DNA from: Ferdinandcohnia sp036962705
GTDB taxonomy: Bacteria; Bacillota; Bacilli; Bacillales; Bacillaceae_L
Assembly (NCBI RefSeq): GCF_036962705.1
Contig: NZ_JBALOQ010000046.1
Span: forward strand, 45,983-109,982
Reading direction: 5' to 3'
DNA length: 64,000 bases
This document shows positions 33,584 through 41,432 of this stretch, in pieces. The stretch's first letter is position 1. Every line of letters begins with the position of its first letter. The notes below the pieces were generated by a model that made no database searches, had not been told where the DNA came from, and saw only the letters and a program-made list of their open reading frames with translations. Both the position numbers and the translations under genes were made by a program.

Positions 33584-34324
33584 GTGTCGTTATTTCAAAT
33601 TTGTTATGGACCTGAAATCGGTGCTATTTTAAATACCGTACAAAAGTATCCTGGGATACAAAAAAATAACCTAATTAAAAATTATCAATATCAACCTGAA
33701 GGGAATACTTCATCACTGGTGGAAAGTGTATTAAATTTCTTAATAAATTTAAATTTTATTGATGTCGACAAGGAAAAGAGCATATGGCCCCTAGTGAATG
33801 ACGCAAAAGTAACTGAACTTACCTTAGTAAAACGATTAAATGAAATTGCCGATAATAATCCAGATCCAACGGATCCAAACTATGTATTTTCTACAATGTA
33901 TTTTCATTTATTTGTTAAACCAAATCGAATGTATATAAAAGATTTATATTATGAAACAAATTTGGTATTTGATAAGTTGGCAATTAGTCAGGAAAAGGTT
34001 AATGCATGGAAGCGAATTATGGAACATATTGGATTAGGGTATAGAGTGTATGGTGGGTTTTACGCACTCCCTCATCCAAAACTTTTTAAAAGTATTGTTG
34101 AAGAAGTAGAAGAGTGGGATGGGTCTTTGCAATTATTCTTTGAAGAAATGATACATCCGATTATCCCTTGCATCTCAAATGGTACTGTTTTTAAGGGGGT
34201 ATTATATTGTGTTTTGGAATTGGGGCAAAAAGGTGTCTTGGAATTATCAAAGAAACAAGATTTGCCATACCTGTCCTATGGAGATAATGGACTGAATTGG
34301 GTAACAATGGGAGGTAAGCAATGA
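33584..34324 (+). CDS. DpdG-like small protein (left module)
   Basis: This 246-residue soluble protein resembles DpdG at 44092-44910 in size, position directly before a P-loop ATPase, and a local motif: VNAWKRIMEHIGLGYRVYGG followed by FYALPHP here against ITGWFTWANYFGLGHSFNSK followed by FVVNPAN there. Both have helical, winged-helix-like N-terminal parts. It starts with GTG after AAGGAG, directly behind the TGT-like gene, and its stop overlaps the ATPase start by four bases. I infer that it is an adaptor that works with the following ATPase. Similarity is short, so a structural comparison is needed for certainty; by itself the protein has no known function. Confidence 0.6.
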   Translation: MSLFQICYGPEIGAILNTVQKYPGIQKNNLIKNYQYQPEGNTSSLVESVLNFLINLNFIDVDKEKSIWPLVNDAKVTELTLVKRLNEIADNNPDPTDPNYVFSTMYFHLFVKPNRMYIKDLYYETNLVFDKLAISQEKVNAWKRIMEHIGLGYRVYGGFYALPHPKLFKSIVEEVEEWDGSLQLFFEEMIHPIIPCISNGTVFKGVLYCVLELGQKGVLELSKKQDLPYLSYGDNGLNWVTMGGKQ

Positions 34325-37056
34325 TGATACCATGTTTATCAACTAAAAGCATTAATAATTTGTTTGGAACTGCCGATGAAAGGTACAATTATTCAAGAGA
34401 ATTTTTTAGAAATACCCACTTTCCACAAACGTTAAATCGTTATTATAGAAACCAGTTAGTTGAAACTATCAATGAAAGCGGTTTCCTTAAAGAATTAGAA
34501 GAAGAGAAAGGATTTGGAAATCGAGTATACTTAATATTTGGGTCAACAGGATCAGGAAAGTCGGAATTGTTATGTTGGTTAAAGGACCAGTGGAGAATTG
34601 AAAAAACAAGGCCAATAATTAGAATATCAAGGAATGAATTAAACCCACAAATCTTGGTAAAAAAATGTATTAAAACAATTGGTATTGAGTTGGGTGATCT
34701 AATTATTGATGAGAATAAATGGGATTTATTACTAACGAAGCCTGTTACGATAATAAATCAAATAGTTTGGACAACAATGTCCGAGTTGTTTGATAGCGAT
34801 GATTTAATTGTACCTGCAACGATGTTACTTCGTCCTGTTATTGAAAAAAACATATTAGCTTTTACTAAGCAAGTTGAAAAAGGGAAAATTTCTAAGCCGC
34901 TTGAAATTATCACAAAAGAAGAATATGATGCACTGCTTGATAGCACAACATTAAAATTGGATGTCAATTATTATAAGTTCCGTAATTCGTTGTTAAAAAA
35001 ATTAGATCAGTTTCTGTTTCAAGGGACTGACATAAAGGAGATATTTAAAAGATTATCTAATGTTTTAACAGAACAAAAGATAAGACCAGTTTTGTTAATT
35101 GATGATTTAGTCCAATCAATTAATCTATACGCGGCAGACTTGTTAGACTATTTTATAACTTTAGAAGAAGGAAGTTGGGATGTAGTTATAGGATTAACCC
35201 CTGGTGTAGAGCAAGCCCATGATTTTGATAGTGAATTAAAAAGTAGAATAAAAAACTTGGATACAATTGATGATCGCGTAAAAAAATTATGGTTATCAGA
35301 TGAATCAGGTTCAAACTTTTTCACACTTGATAAAAGTCAAGCTCAAACTTATATAACAAAATATTTAGTGGGTTTAAAAGGATTAAATGGATTTTCATGT
35401 TCAAAAAGTTGTCCAAACGCTGATTATTGTGGAGAACTTTTAGGGAATAATTCCGAAGAAGGCTTGAATCTTTTACCTTTTAATAAACCACTTATAAATA
35501 GAATATACGATGGGATTCCTAAAGGTAAGGGGACACTTCGATATTTGATTCTAAATTCTAGGGAAATATTGCAATTTCTAATCAAGGGAGATGCCAAAAA
35601 AGCAGCTAAACTATCACATTTTTTAAATCGAGATGTATTTGTTGATCATCATGACAAACTAATAAAGATTTTAGGCGAAATGTACGCAATGCATAATGAA
35701 GATAAACATACAGTTTTCTCTTCTTTGCTAAAACACTTTAAATCTGATTCTGAAGATGTTGTTGTGGATCTTAGGAAACTACAATACGATTCTGAAGTTC
35801 CAATTGAAAAACATTTTGTTCTTAATAGGAATGTAGTAGCAGAGCATATTCGAGATTGGATAGAGGGTATAAAAGTAAAAGAGCAATTATTGGAGCCAGT
35901 TAGATCTGGAGTAGCAACGATTGTTCATGAAATTGTAAAAGGAATTTACATTACAAAAGAACATACTTCTAGATCTGTTAAATCGACAGCCACTATACAG
36001 AGAGCAGAGGTTGTAAATAGATATAAATATCCAATTTCGTTTTCTCATAAAGATAACACACAGATTTTTATCGATAAGGATATAAACCTAATACAAGTTG
36101 CCAATTTTCAACAGTTAAAAATGCAAGATCGTAGTGAGATGTTTCAAAAAATCGCAAATGATAAAAATATTGCAGATTGGATATATCAAACTGAAAAACT
36201 TAAGGAGGAATGGAAAATTGATTTAGAAGAGAGTATTGGTTATGACATGGCAACTTTTGCTTATTACTTTAAAAAATTTATTAATGATATAAATATGCTT
36301 GGTCAAAGTGAATGGACCTCTTCAATCAAGAGTCCTATAAAGGAAGAATGGATTGAACTAGCCGAAAATTTATTCCTAGACTGGTTTAGTCTTCGAGATA
36401 ATATTATAGACTTTAATAAGCTGGATAAATTAAGTCATTCAGAGGATTTTATAAAATGGTTTCTTAATTTTAATCCAACAAAGGAATTGAGCAAGTACCA
36501 AATAATGAACAAATCATTAAATTTATTTTTAGTTGATATACGAAGTGAGATAGAACAATATATAGACTCTTTGCAACAACTAGTAATTCAAAAAGCTAAT
36601 GAGATTAGATTACTTCAGAAACATATTGAAAACATATCTATTCCTCAACATGTAAACTTAATTGATACCTTCGTAAATAAAGTATCATTTTCATTGGAAG
36701 ATATAATTAATATAAATGAAATAGTTTCCTGGTTTTCAAACGAAGACAATAAAGAATTCGTTACAAGAGTCCAACAAGAAATTACTTATTTAGAGAATAT
36801 GGAAAAATTCCTACCGTTAGTAATTCCAAAAAGTGATTTACAAGAGCAATTTCTAGATATACCGATGATGGAAGAATATTTTATGAAAAACTTAAATGTC
36901 CGGAGTCAAGTTAGGAAACATTTGTTGAGATTACTTGAGACGGGACAAACTCAACTTCCGAGGAAACAATGGAAGGGAATTCTCCGAGATATGGAAGAAT
37001 TTAGTCCAGATTTCTTTGAGTTAGTTAATGTAAGTATTAACATGCGGAAAAGCTAG
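34321..37056 (+). CDS. DpdH-like P-loop ATPase (left module)
   Basis: This 911-residue ATPase has Walker A FGSTGSGKSELLCWLKDQW near 74-92. Its architecture follows DpdH at 44916-48131: there VKGDNGSGKSHLIRWIKEHY has the same spacing from the N-terminus. A second shared block is TDIKEIFKRLSN followed by VLLIDDL (Walker B-like) here and TDLKDIFLLLRQ followed by LFIEDI there; a third is PFNKPLINRIYDGIPKGKGT here and PFTKEALWNFYTSL there. A CSKSCPNADYC cysteine cluster near 360-370 is specific to this copy and may bind a metal. It starts in the stop of the G-like gene (ATGA). I read it as a diverged DpdH paralogue. Its terminator was invaded by an IS element. Confidence 0.68.
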   Translation: MMIPCLSTKSINNLFGTADERYNYSREFFRNTHFPQTLNRYYRNQLVETINESGFLKELEEEKGFGNRVYLIFGSTGSGKSELLCWLKDQWRIEKTRPIIRISRNELNPQILVKKCIKTIGIELGDLIIDENKWDLLLTKPVTIINQIVWTTMSELFDSDDLIVPATMLLRPVIEKNILAFTKQVEKGKISKPLEIITKEEYDALLDSTTLKLDVNYYKFRNSLLKKLDQFLFQGTDIKEIFKRLSNVLTEQKIRPVLLIDDLVQSINLYAADLLDYFITLEEGSWDVVIGLTPGVEQAHDFDSELKSRIKNLDTIDDRVKKLWLSDESGSNFFTLDKSQAQTYITKYLVGLKGLNGFSCSKSCPNADYCGELLGNNSEEGLNLLPFNKPLINRIYDGIPKGKGTLRYLILNSREILQFLIKGDAKKAAKLSHFLNRDVFVDHHDKLIKILGEMYAMHNEDKHTVFSSLLKHFKSDSEDVVVDLRKLQYDSEVPIEKHFVLNRNVVAEHIRDWIEGIKVKEQLLEPVRSGVATIVHEIVKGIYITKEHTSRSVKSTATIQRAEVVNRYKYPISFSHKDNTQIFIDKDINLIQVANFQQLKMQDRSEMFQKIANDKNIADWIYQTEKLKEEWKIDLEESIGYDMATFAYYFKKFINDINMLGQSEWTSSIKSPIKEEWIELAENLFLDWFSLRDNIIDFNKLDKLSHSEDFIKWFLNFNPTKELSKYQIMNKSLNLFLVDIRSEIEQYIDSLQQLVIQKANEIRLLQKHIENISIPQHVNLIDTFVNKVSFSLEDIININEIVSWFSNEDNKEFVTRVQQEITYLENMEKFLPLVIPKSDLQEQFLDIPMMEEYFMKNLNVRSQVRKHLLRLLETGQTQLPRKQWKGILRDMEEFSPDFFELVNVSINMRKS

Positions 37057-37066
37057 CATTACGCTA
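37048..37066 (+). repeat. left copy of a 19-bp hairpin sequence flanking the IS remnant
   Basis: AAAGCTAGCATTACGCTAG is part of the perfect hairpin AAAGCTAGC/GCTAGCTTT that should be the terminator of the ATPase gene. The same 19 bases recur at 37924-37942 on the other side of the IS remnant, followed there by the T run. Confidence 0.8.
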
Positions 37067-37071
37067 GCTTT

Positions 37072-37923
37072 CAGAGTGTCGACAAAAGGCATTTGGGAAT
37101 TCTCTTATTCCAAAATGTCTTTTATTTTTTTTATCAAAAATGGCCATTATTTTTGAGTAGCTACTGTCCCAGCTTGCATATCATTTATGCAAGCTCTGTA
37201 CCAGTCCATGTCCAATTTGCTAGTTTCATTAAATTTATTGCAGCAATTTGTAATTTCCTAATAGAAAATGGTATTATTCCTGTTCTTCCTTATGATTTAG
37301 CTCATCGTGAAGCTTCGCTTCATAGCGCGAGCTTCCTTTCGTACTACTTTCTTCTCAAATTTACGTTTATTCTCACTCGCTTTTACATGCGTTGAATCAA
37401 TAAATACATGATCAGCGCTTAATAAGTCCTTATCTGTAATCTCTTTTAAAATACGGTGGAAGATCTGTTCAAATAAATCTGTATCCTTAAAACGACGTTC
37501 ATAATTTTTACCGAAGGTAGAAAAATGGGGAACTTTTGTGTGAAAACCAAAACCCAAAAACCAAAGGTAAGCCACATTCGTTTCAATTTCCGTGATTGTT
37601 TGCCTCATTGAACGTATCCCAAATACATACTGAATAAATGTCATTTTAATCAGCACAACTGGATCAATACTTGGACGGCCTAAAGTTGAATAAAGGTTTT
37701 CAACCTATGGGTATATGAAGGAGAAATCAATAGCTGCTTCAAGCTTTCTCACAAGATGATCTTGCGGTACGACTTGATTCAATGTAATCATTTCCAATTG
37801 TTCTCTATCTAAGTTATTATTTCTCGACATCATTTTCCCATCACCCCTAGTATTCTCTACTAATATTGTAAATTAAAAATACTATAGGCAAACTCGAAAT
37901 TTTTCGAGTTTGTCTACAGTCTG
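37072..37923 (-). mobile_element. decayed IS1182-like insertion sequence
   Basis: The element is bounded by imperfect inverted ends: CAGAGTGTCGACAAA on the left, and on the right the complement of CAGACTGTAGACAAA. Its 852 bases are about half the usual length. The transposase on the minus strand resembles IS1182-family proteins but has a nonsense codon, a frameshift and a missing C-terminal half. A hairpin AAACTCGAAA/TTTCGAGTTT lies near the right end. The element sits in the terminator hairpin after the DpdH-like gene and separates the two Dpd modules. It cannot move by itself. Confidence 0.82.
37297..37833 (-). pseudogene. IS1182-family transposase remnant
   Basis: From the ATG at 37833 the frame reads MMSRNNNLDREQLEMITLNQ and shows the start of an IS1182-type transposase. 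Codon 43 is TAG at 37705-37707, where the family has Leu in FIYPLVENLYS. After it the frame continues with VLIKMTFIQYVFGIRSMRQT, KVPHFSTFGKNYERRFKDTD and VFIDSTHVKASENKRKF, the part with catalytic aspartates. Near 37330 a single T seems to be missing, which turns RAYEAKL into RAMKRSF and a stop at 37297. The other half of the gene is deleted. Three independent lesions show an old insertion. Confidence 0.85.
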
Positions 37924-37942
37924 AAAGCTAGCATTACGCTAG
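37924..37942 (+). repeat. right copy of the 19-bp hairpin sequence
   Basis: This exact copy of AAAGCTAGCATTACGCTAG follows the IS right end and leads into TTTTTTAT, so it retains the T tract of the original terminator. The two copies suggest duplication of the target upon insertion. Confidence 0.8.
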
Positions 37943-38114
37943 TTTTTTATATTTTAAGCAATAATAATTTTGTGAAATACGAATATTATTCGTTCATTAA
38001 CTTATTATGGGAATAAAAAAATAATTCAAGATTTCAAATAAGACTTTTTTACTAAACTAATATATAATCATGTTATATATGCTTACAGAATTTGTAATAA
38101 GGTGTTGATGGTGA

Positions 38115-41100
38115 GTGATAGAACAGTATCAACTGGGGATGTATGTTAGATGTAACATCGATAAAGAATATCCTGACATTCCTAGAAGATTTGCAATGGG
38201 TCAAATTGATCAAATTAATCTGAAGACTGAAGAAGTTATAGTGCAGTTTTATAGTTTAGATAAACAATTCGATTATTTCACACTTTACGAAGTCCCTAAA
38301 AGGGAGACATTTCATATTACTCAGGTTGAACACGTTAAAGTACTATCCGAAACCATTTCTTTAGTAAAAATAAATAATTACGATGGGAAGATTATTGATT
38401 TTTCCCATGAAGATGAATCGGGCAGATACTGTTACTATGTAGAGTCAATTATTGAGAAGGAAAAGGTCATAAACGTATTCTCCGAAGCACAACTAGTAGT
38501 GTCATTTAATCGTGCAGATACTGACCCTAAAAAACAACTTATGAATTATGAGTTAAATAATCCAAAATGGTATTTGAAACGTGAGATTGTAACAGATTCC
38601 CTTCATACATTGAAAAATGCTACTTTTGGATTTGATACTTTAGTTGGGTCACGAGTTTTTTTATTAAAACATCAAGTAGATACAATTGTCCGAGCAATTT
38701 CAGAAAGGCCTTGTCGGTTCATGCTTGCCGATGAAGTAGGTCTTGGCAAAACAATTGAAGCTATTGTGATTATGAAAGGGTTACAAAAACGTTCAGGAGA
38801 AATGCGAATTTTGATAATTACTCCTGAATCTTTGCTTTATCAATGGAAAAATGAGCTATCATATAAGTTTTGGACCGATTTCCATGTTTTTGAGGAAGAA
38901 TCAAGTAACAGAGATCATCCATTTGTATTATTTCCACTAGAAAAGGTAATTACACCAACTGGCTCCCGCATAATGTCAGATGATTGGGATCTCGTCATTG
39001 TAGATGAAACGCACCGTTTGCTTTTTTTAGAAGAAGAATATAAGAAGTTACTACAGGTAAGTCAAAGAGTGGAAAATCTCTTATTATTGAGTGCAACTCC
39101 AATTCAGTCACGTCCTAACGAATTTTTAAAGTTGGTTCGATTGCTTGAGCCTACAAAGTATTTAGGGATGTCCGAAGACTTTTTTGATGAGTTGTTAGAA
39201 AAGCAAGCTTATATTAGACGTCGAGTATATCAAATGATGCAGGACCTACCAGAATACCTTGAAGATGAACTAGCAGAAGACTTTCTTGATGATCTTGAAA
39301 AAATTTCAAGAAGGCTGAAAGATGAAAATTTCGATGAAATTATTGACATGATTGATCCTGATTCAGATGATCAGGGCTTAGAGCAAGTTAAATTTGCTCT
39401 AGCCTATTTAGCAGAAAATTACCAAATCGAGCGAAAAGTAATTCGACATAGACGAAAAGAACTAGAAAAACAACTTCCAAAACGATTGAAAGAAGTCATC
39501 TATTTTCAAATGCAAGGGTCAGATATGCTGTATTATGAGTCAGATGTGAATGAAATGTTGGTCACTTATTTAGATTTTATAAATAGAAATGGGTATGACA
39601 CTAGATTAACTGGTGACTTCCATCGTTTATTTCTCTCAAGTATGTACAGTTCGCCTTGGGCTTTAGAATCAATTATTACAAAGAGAATTGAAGTATTACA
39701 GACTAAAGGAATAACAGATAAGCGTGAACAATTCAAACCGCTCGTTTCTTTACCTGCGTCTGAGGATGAAGAAACATATCTGTATGACTTAATGGGGATC
39801 AATGAAAGGTGGAAGAAGGCAGCAGAATCAGAGTTTGAGAATATGGAAGCCCTCTACGATGATCCAGACTTAATTAATGGAAGATTAATGCATGCGTTAG
39901 ATTATTTAACCGAAAACACCGAAAACGAAAAGGTTGTTATTTTTTCACAATGGAAAGAAACGATTGTACAATTTGAAAGGGTATTAAAAGCACGTTTTGG
40001 AAATGAAGCAGTACGAAGTTTCTATCATGGTAAAAGTGATGAAGAATTACAGCAGGCTGTAGATGATTTCCAAAGCAATCAAACTTGTCGATTTATGGTT
40101 TGTGATCCACTCGGTGGTGAAGGCCGAAATTTCCAAATGGCTGAATTCCTAGTCCATCTTGACTTACCGTGGTCACCTACAGATATTGAACAACGTATCG
40201 GGCGTCTTGACCGACTAAATCGAGACAAAGATGTTCTTTCTGTTGTGTTCTGTACTGAAGAAACGATTGAAGAAGATTTGTATCGATTATGGGATGAAGG
40301 TTTAAATGTCTTCGATGAGTCTTTAAGTGGCATCGAGATTGCATTATATGAAATTCAAAAATCAATCAATGATGCAATCACATCAGATTTGCATTTAGGG
40401 CTTAAAAATAAGTTAAATGAAATTAATACAAGTCTCAATAAGATGAGAGAAAAAGTAGAAGAAGAACGATTCTTTGATGTGGCAAGGCAACTCGACCAGT
40501 CTGTCGAACAACAATTATTGCATTTAATTGATAGATTTGATGAAAATGATGGTGGGGTTCTTGCTTCAACCATGATGGCTTGGGCTTATATGTGTGGGTT
40601 ACATGGTGTTTCAGTTGAACAAGGTACTGCGATGATGTATTCTAAAAAATCATTTAACTTCAAGTCCATGAATAACGCCCAATATTTTGTACCAGATTTA
40701 GAAGAAGCACGTAAGCGCTCTTTAAGATCACATGAATTACGGGGTACATTTATACGAAAGAACGCGATTTCCAGGGAAGATTTAATGTTCTTTGCACCAG
40801 GGGATCTATTATTTGATTCTATTGTAAATAACGCGTATGAACTTTCAGCGGGTCGTTCGACAGGCATTGAACTAAAGATGGATGGCGTGAGTTGGGAAGG
40901 TATTGTGTTTACATGGTCCATTTCAATGAACGCAAAACCACTTATTAAAATGGGAGAATCTATAGATCATCTTTATCATGCTCAAGGTTATCTACCTCTT
41001 CAACATTTTAAAACCATTGAAAAAGTGGGTGGAGATGATATTGATGAAAGAAAAATCCATTCATTACTGTCAAGACAACTACCTGATAAATTTATTCGTC

Positions 41101-41432
41101 ATTTAGGAAAGAGATCAGAAGGTTCCACCAAGAAATTCATGGAAGAGTATCCAAGGCATATTTGGGAAAATATGATCGATATATGTTATAACAGTAGTAG
41201 AGATAAAGTAAATGAGTTCTTCAAATCTGAAGTGCAAATTGAACAAGCCCGTGAAGATTTCAAGCGAAAAATTAATTCATTAAAAGCATCAAATCTTTAT
41301 TATGGATACAGTGATGATGAAAACATAAAGTACCTTTCCTCCATTTTTGATGCTGTTCTAGAGGGAATTGAAAATCCAGTTTTCCGCTTAGAATCAATAG
41401 CATTTTTAAGGATGGTGAACGTGCGTGGATAA
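38115..41432 (+). CDS. dpdE: DpdE, SNF2-like helicase
   Basis: This 1105-residue protein is a SNF2-type superfamily II ATPase of the Dpd restriction side. A beta-rich N-terminal region (1-150) precedes the core: Walker A MLADEVGLGKTIEAIVIMKG near 203-222, the DETHR box near 297, LLLSATPIQSRPNEF, and the C-terminal half with VIFSQWKET and PLGGEGRNFQMAEFLVHLDL followed by PTDIEQRIGRLDRLNRD near 665-705. Acidic and coiled stretches lie between the halves. The GTG at 38115 is used, with AAGGTG about ten bases upstream. It is the first gene of the right module and overlaps dpdF by 8 bases. It is thought to act with DpdF-DpdK in degrading DNA that lacks the modification; that role comes from known Dpd systems. 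Confidence 0.85.
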   Translation: MIEQYQLGMYVRCNIDKEYPDIPRRFAMGQIDQINLKTEEVIVQFYSLDKQFDYFTLYEVPKRETFHITQVEHVKVLSETISLVKINNYDGKIIDFSHEDESGRYCYYVESIIEKEKVINVFSEAQLVVSFNRADTDPKKQLMNYELNNPKWYLKREIVTDSLHTLKNATFGFDTLVGSRVFLLKHQVDTIVRAISERPCRFMLADEVGLGKTIEAIVIMKGLQKRSGEMRILIITPESLLYQWKNELSYKFWTDFHVFEEESSNRDHPFVLFPLEKVITPTGSRIMSDDWDLVIVDETHRLLFLEEEYKKLLQVSQRVENLLLLSATPIQSRPNEFLKLVRLLEPTKYLGMSEDFFDELLEKQAYIRRRVYQMMQDLPEYLEDELAEDFLDDLEKISRRLKDENFDEIIDMIDPDSDDQGLEQVKFALAYLAENYQIERKVIRHRRKELEKQLPKRLKEVIYFQMQGSDMLYYESDVNEMLVTYLDFINRNGYDTRLTGDFHRLFLSSMYSSPWALESIITKRIEVLQTKGITDKREQFKPLVSLPASEDEETYLYDLMGINERWKKAAESEFENMEALYDDPDLINGRLMHALDYLTENTENEKVVIFSQWKETIVQFERVLKARFGNEAVRSFYHGKSDEELQQAVDDFQSNQTCRFMVCDPLGGEGRNFQMAEFLVHLDLPWSPTDIEQRIGRLDRLNRDKDVLSVVFCTEETIEEDLYRLWDEGLNVFDESLSGIEIALYEIQKSINDAITSDLHLGLKNKLNEINTSLNKMREKVEEERFFDVARQLDQSVEQQLLHLIDRFDENDGGVLASTMMAWAYMCGLHGVSVEQGTAMMYSKKSFNFKSMNNAQYFVPDLEEARKRSLRSHELRGTFIRKNAISREDLMFFAPGDLLFDSIVNNAYELSAGRSTGIELKMDGVSWEGIVFTWSISMNAKPLIKMGESIDHLYHAQGYLPLQHFKTIEKVGGDDIDERKIHSLLSRQLPDKFIRHLGKRSEGSTKKFMEEYPRHIWENMIDICYNSSRDKVNEFFKSEVQIEQAREDFKRKINSLKASNLYYGYSDDENIKYLSSIFDAVLEGIENPVFRLESIAFLRMVNVRG

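Noticed and set aside
33584..34324. Reading this gene as an ordinary transcriptional regulator
   Set aside because: A winged-helix-like start is possible but there is no clear recognition helix, and the closer resemblance in motif and position is to DpdG.
37093..37395. A plus-strand open frame of 100 codons
   Set aside because: It lies inside the IS remnant, antisense to the transposase, and has no family resemblance or start signals.
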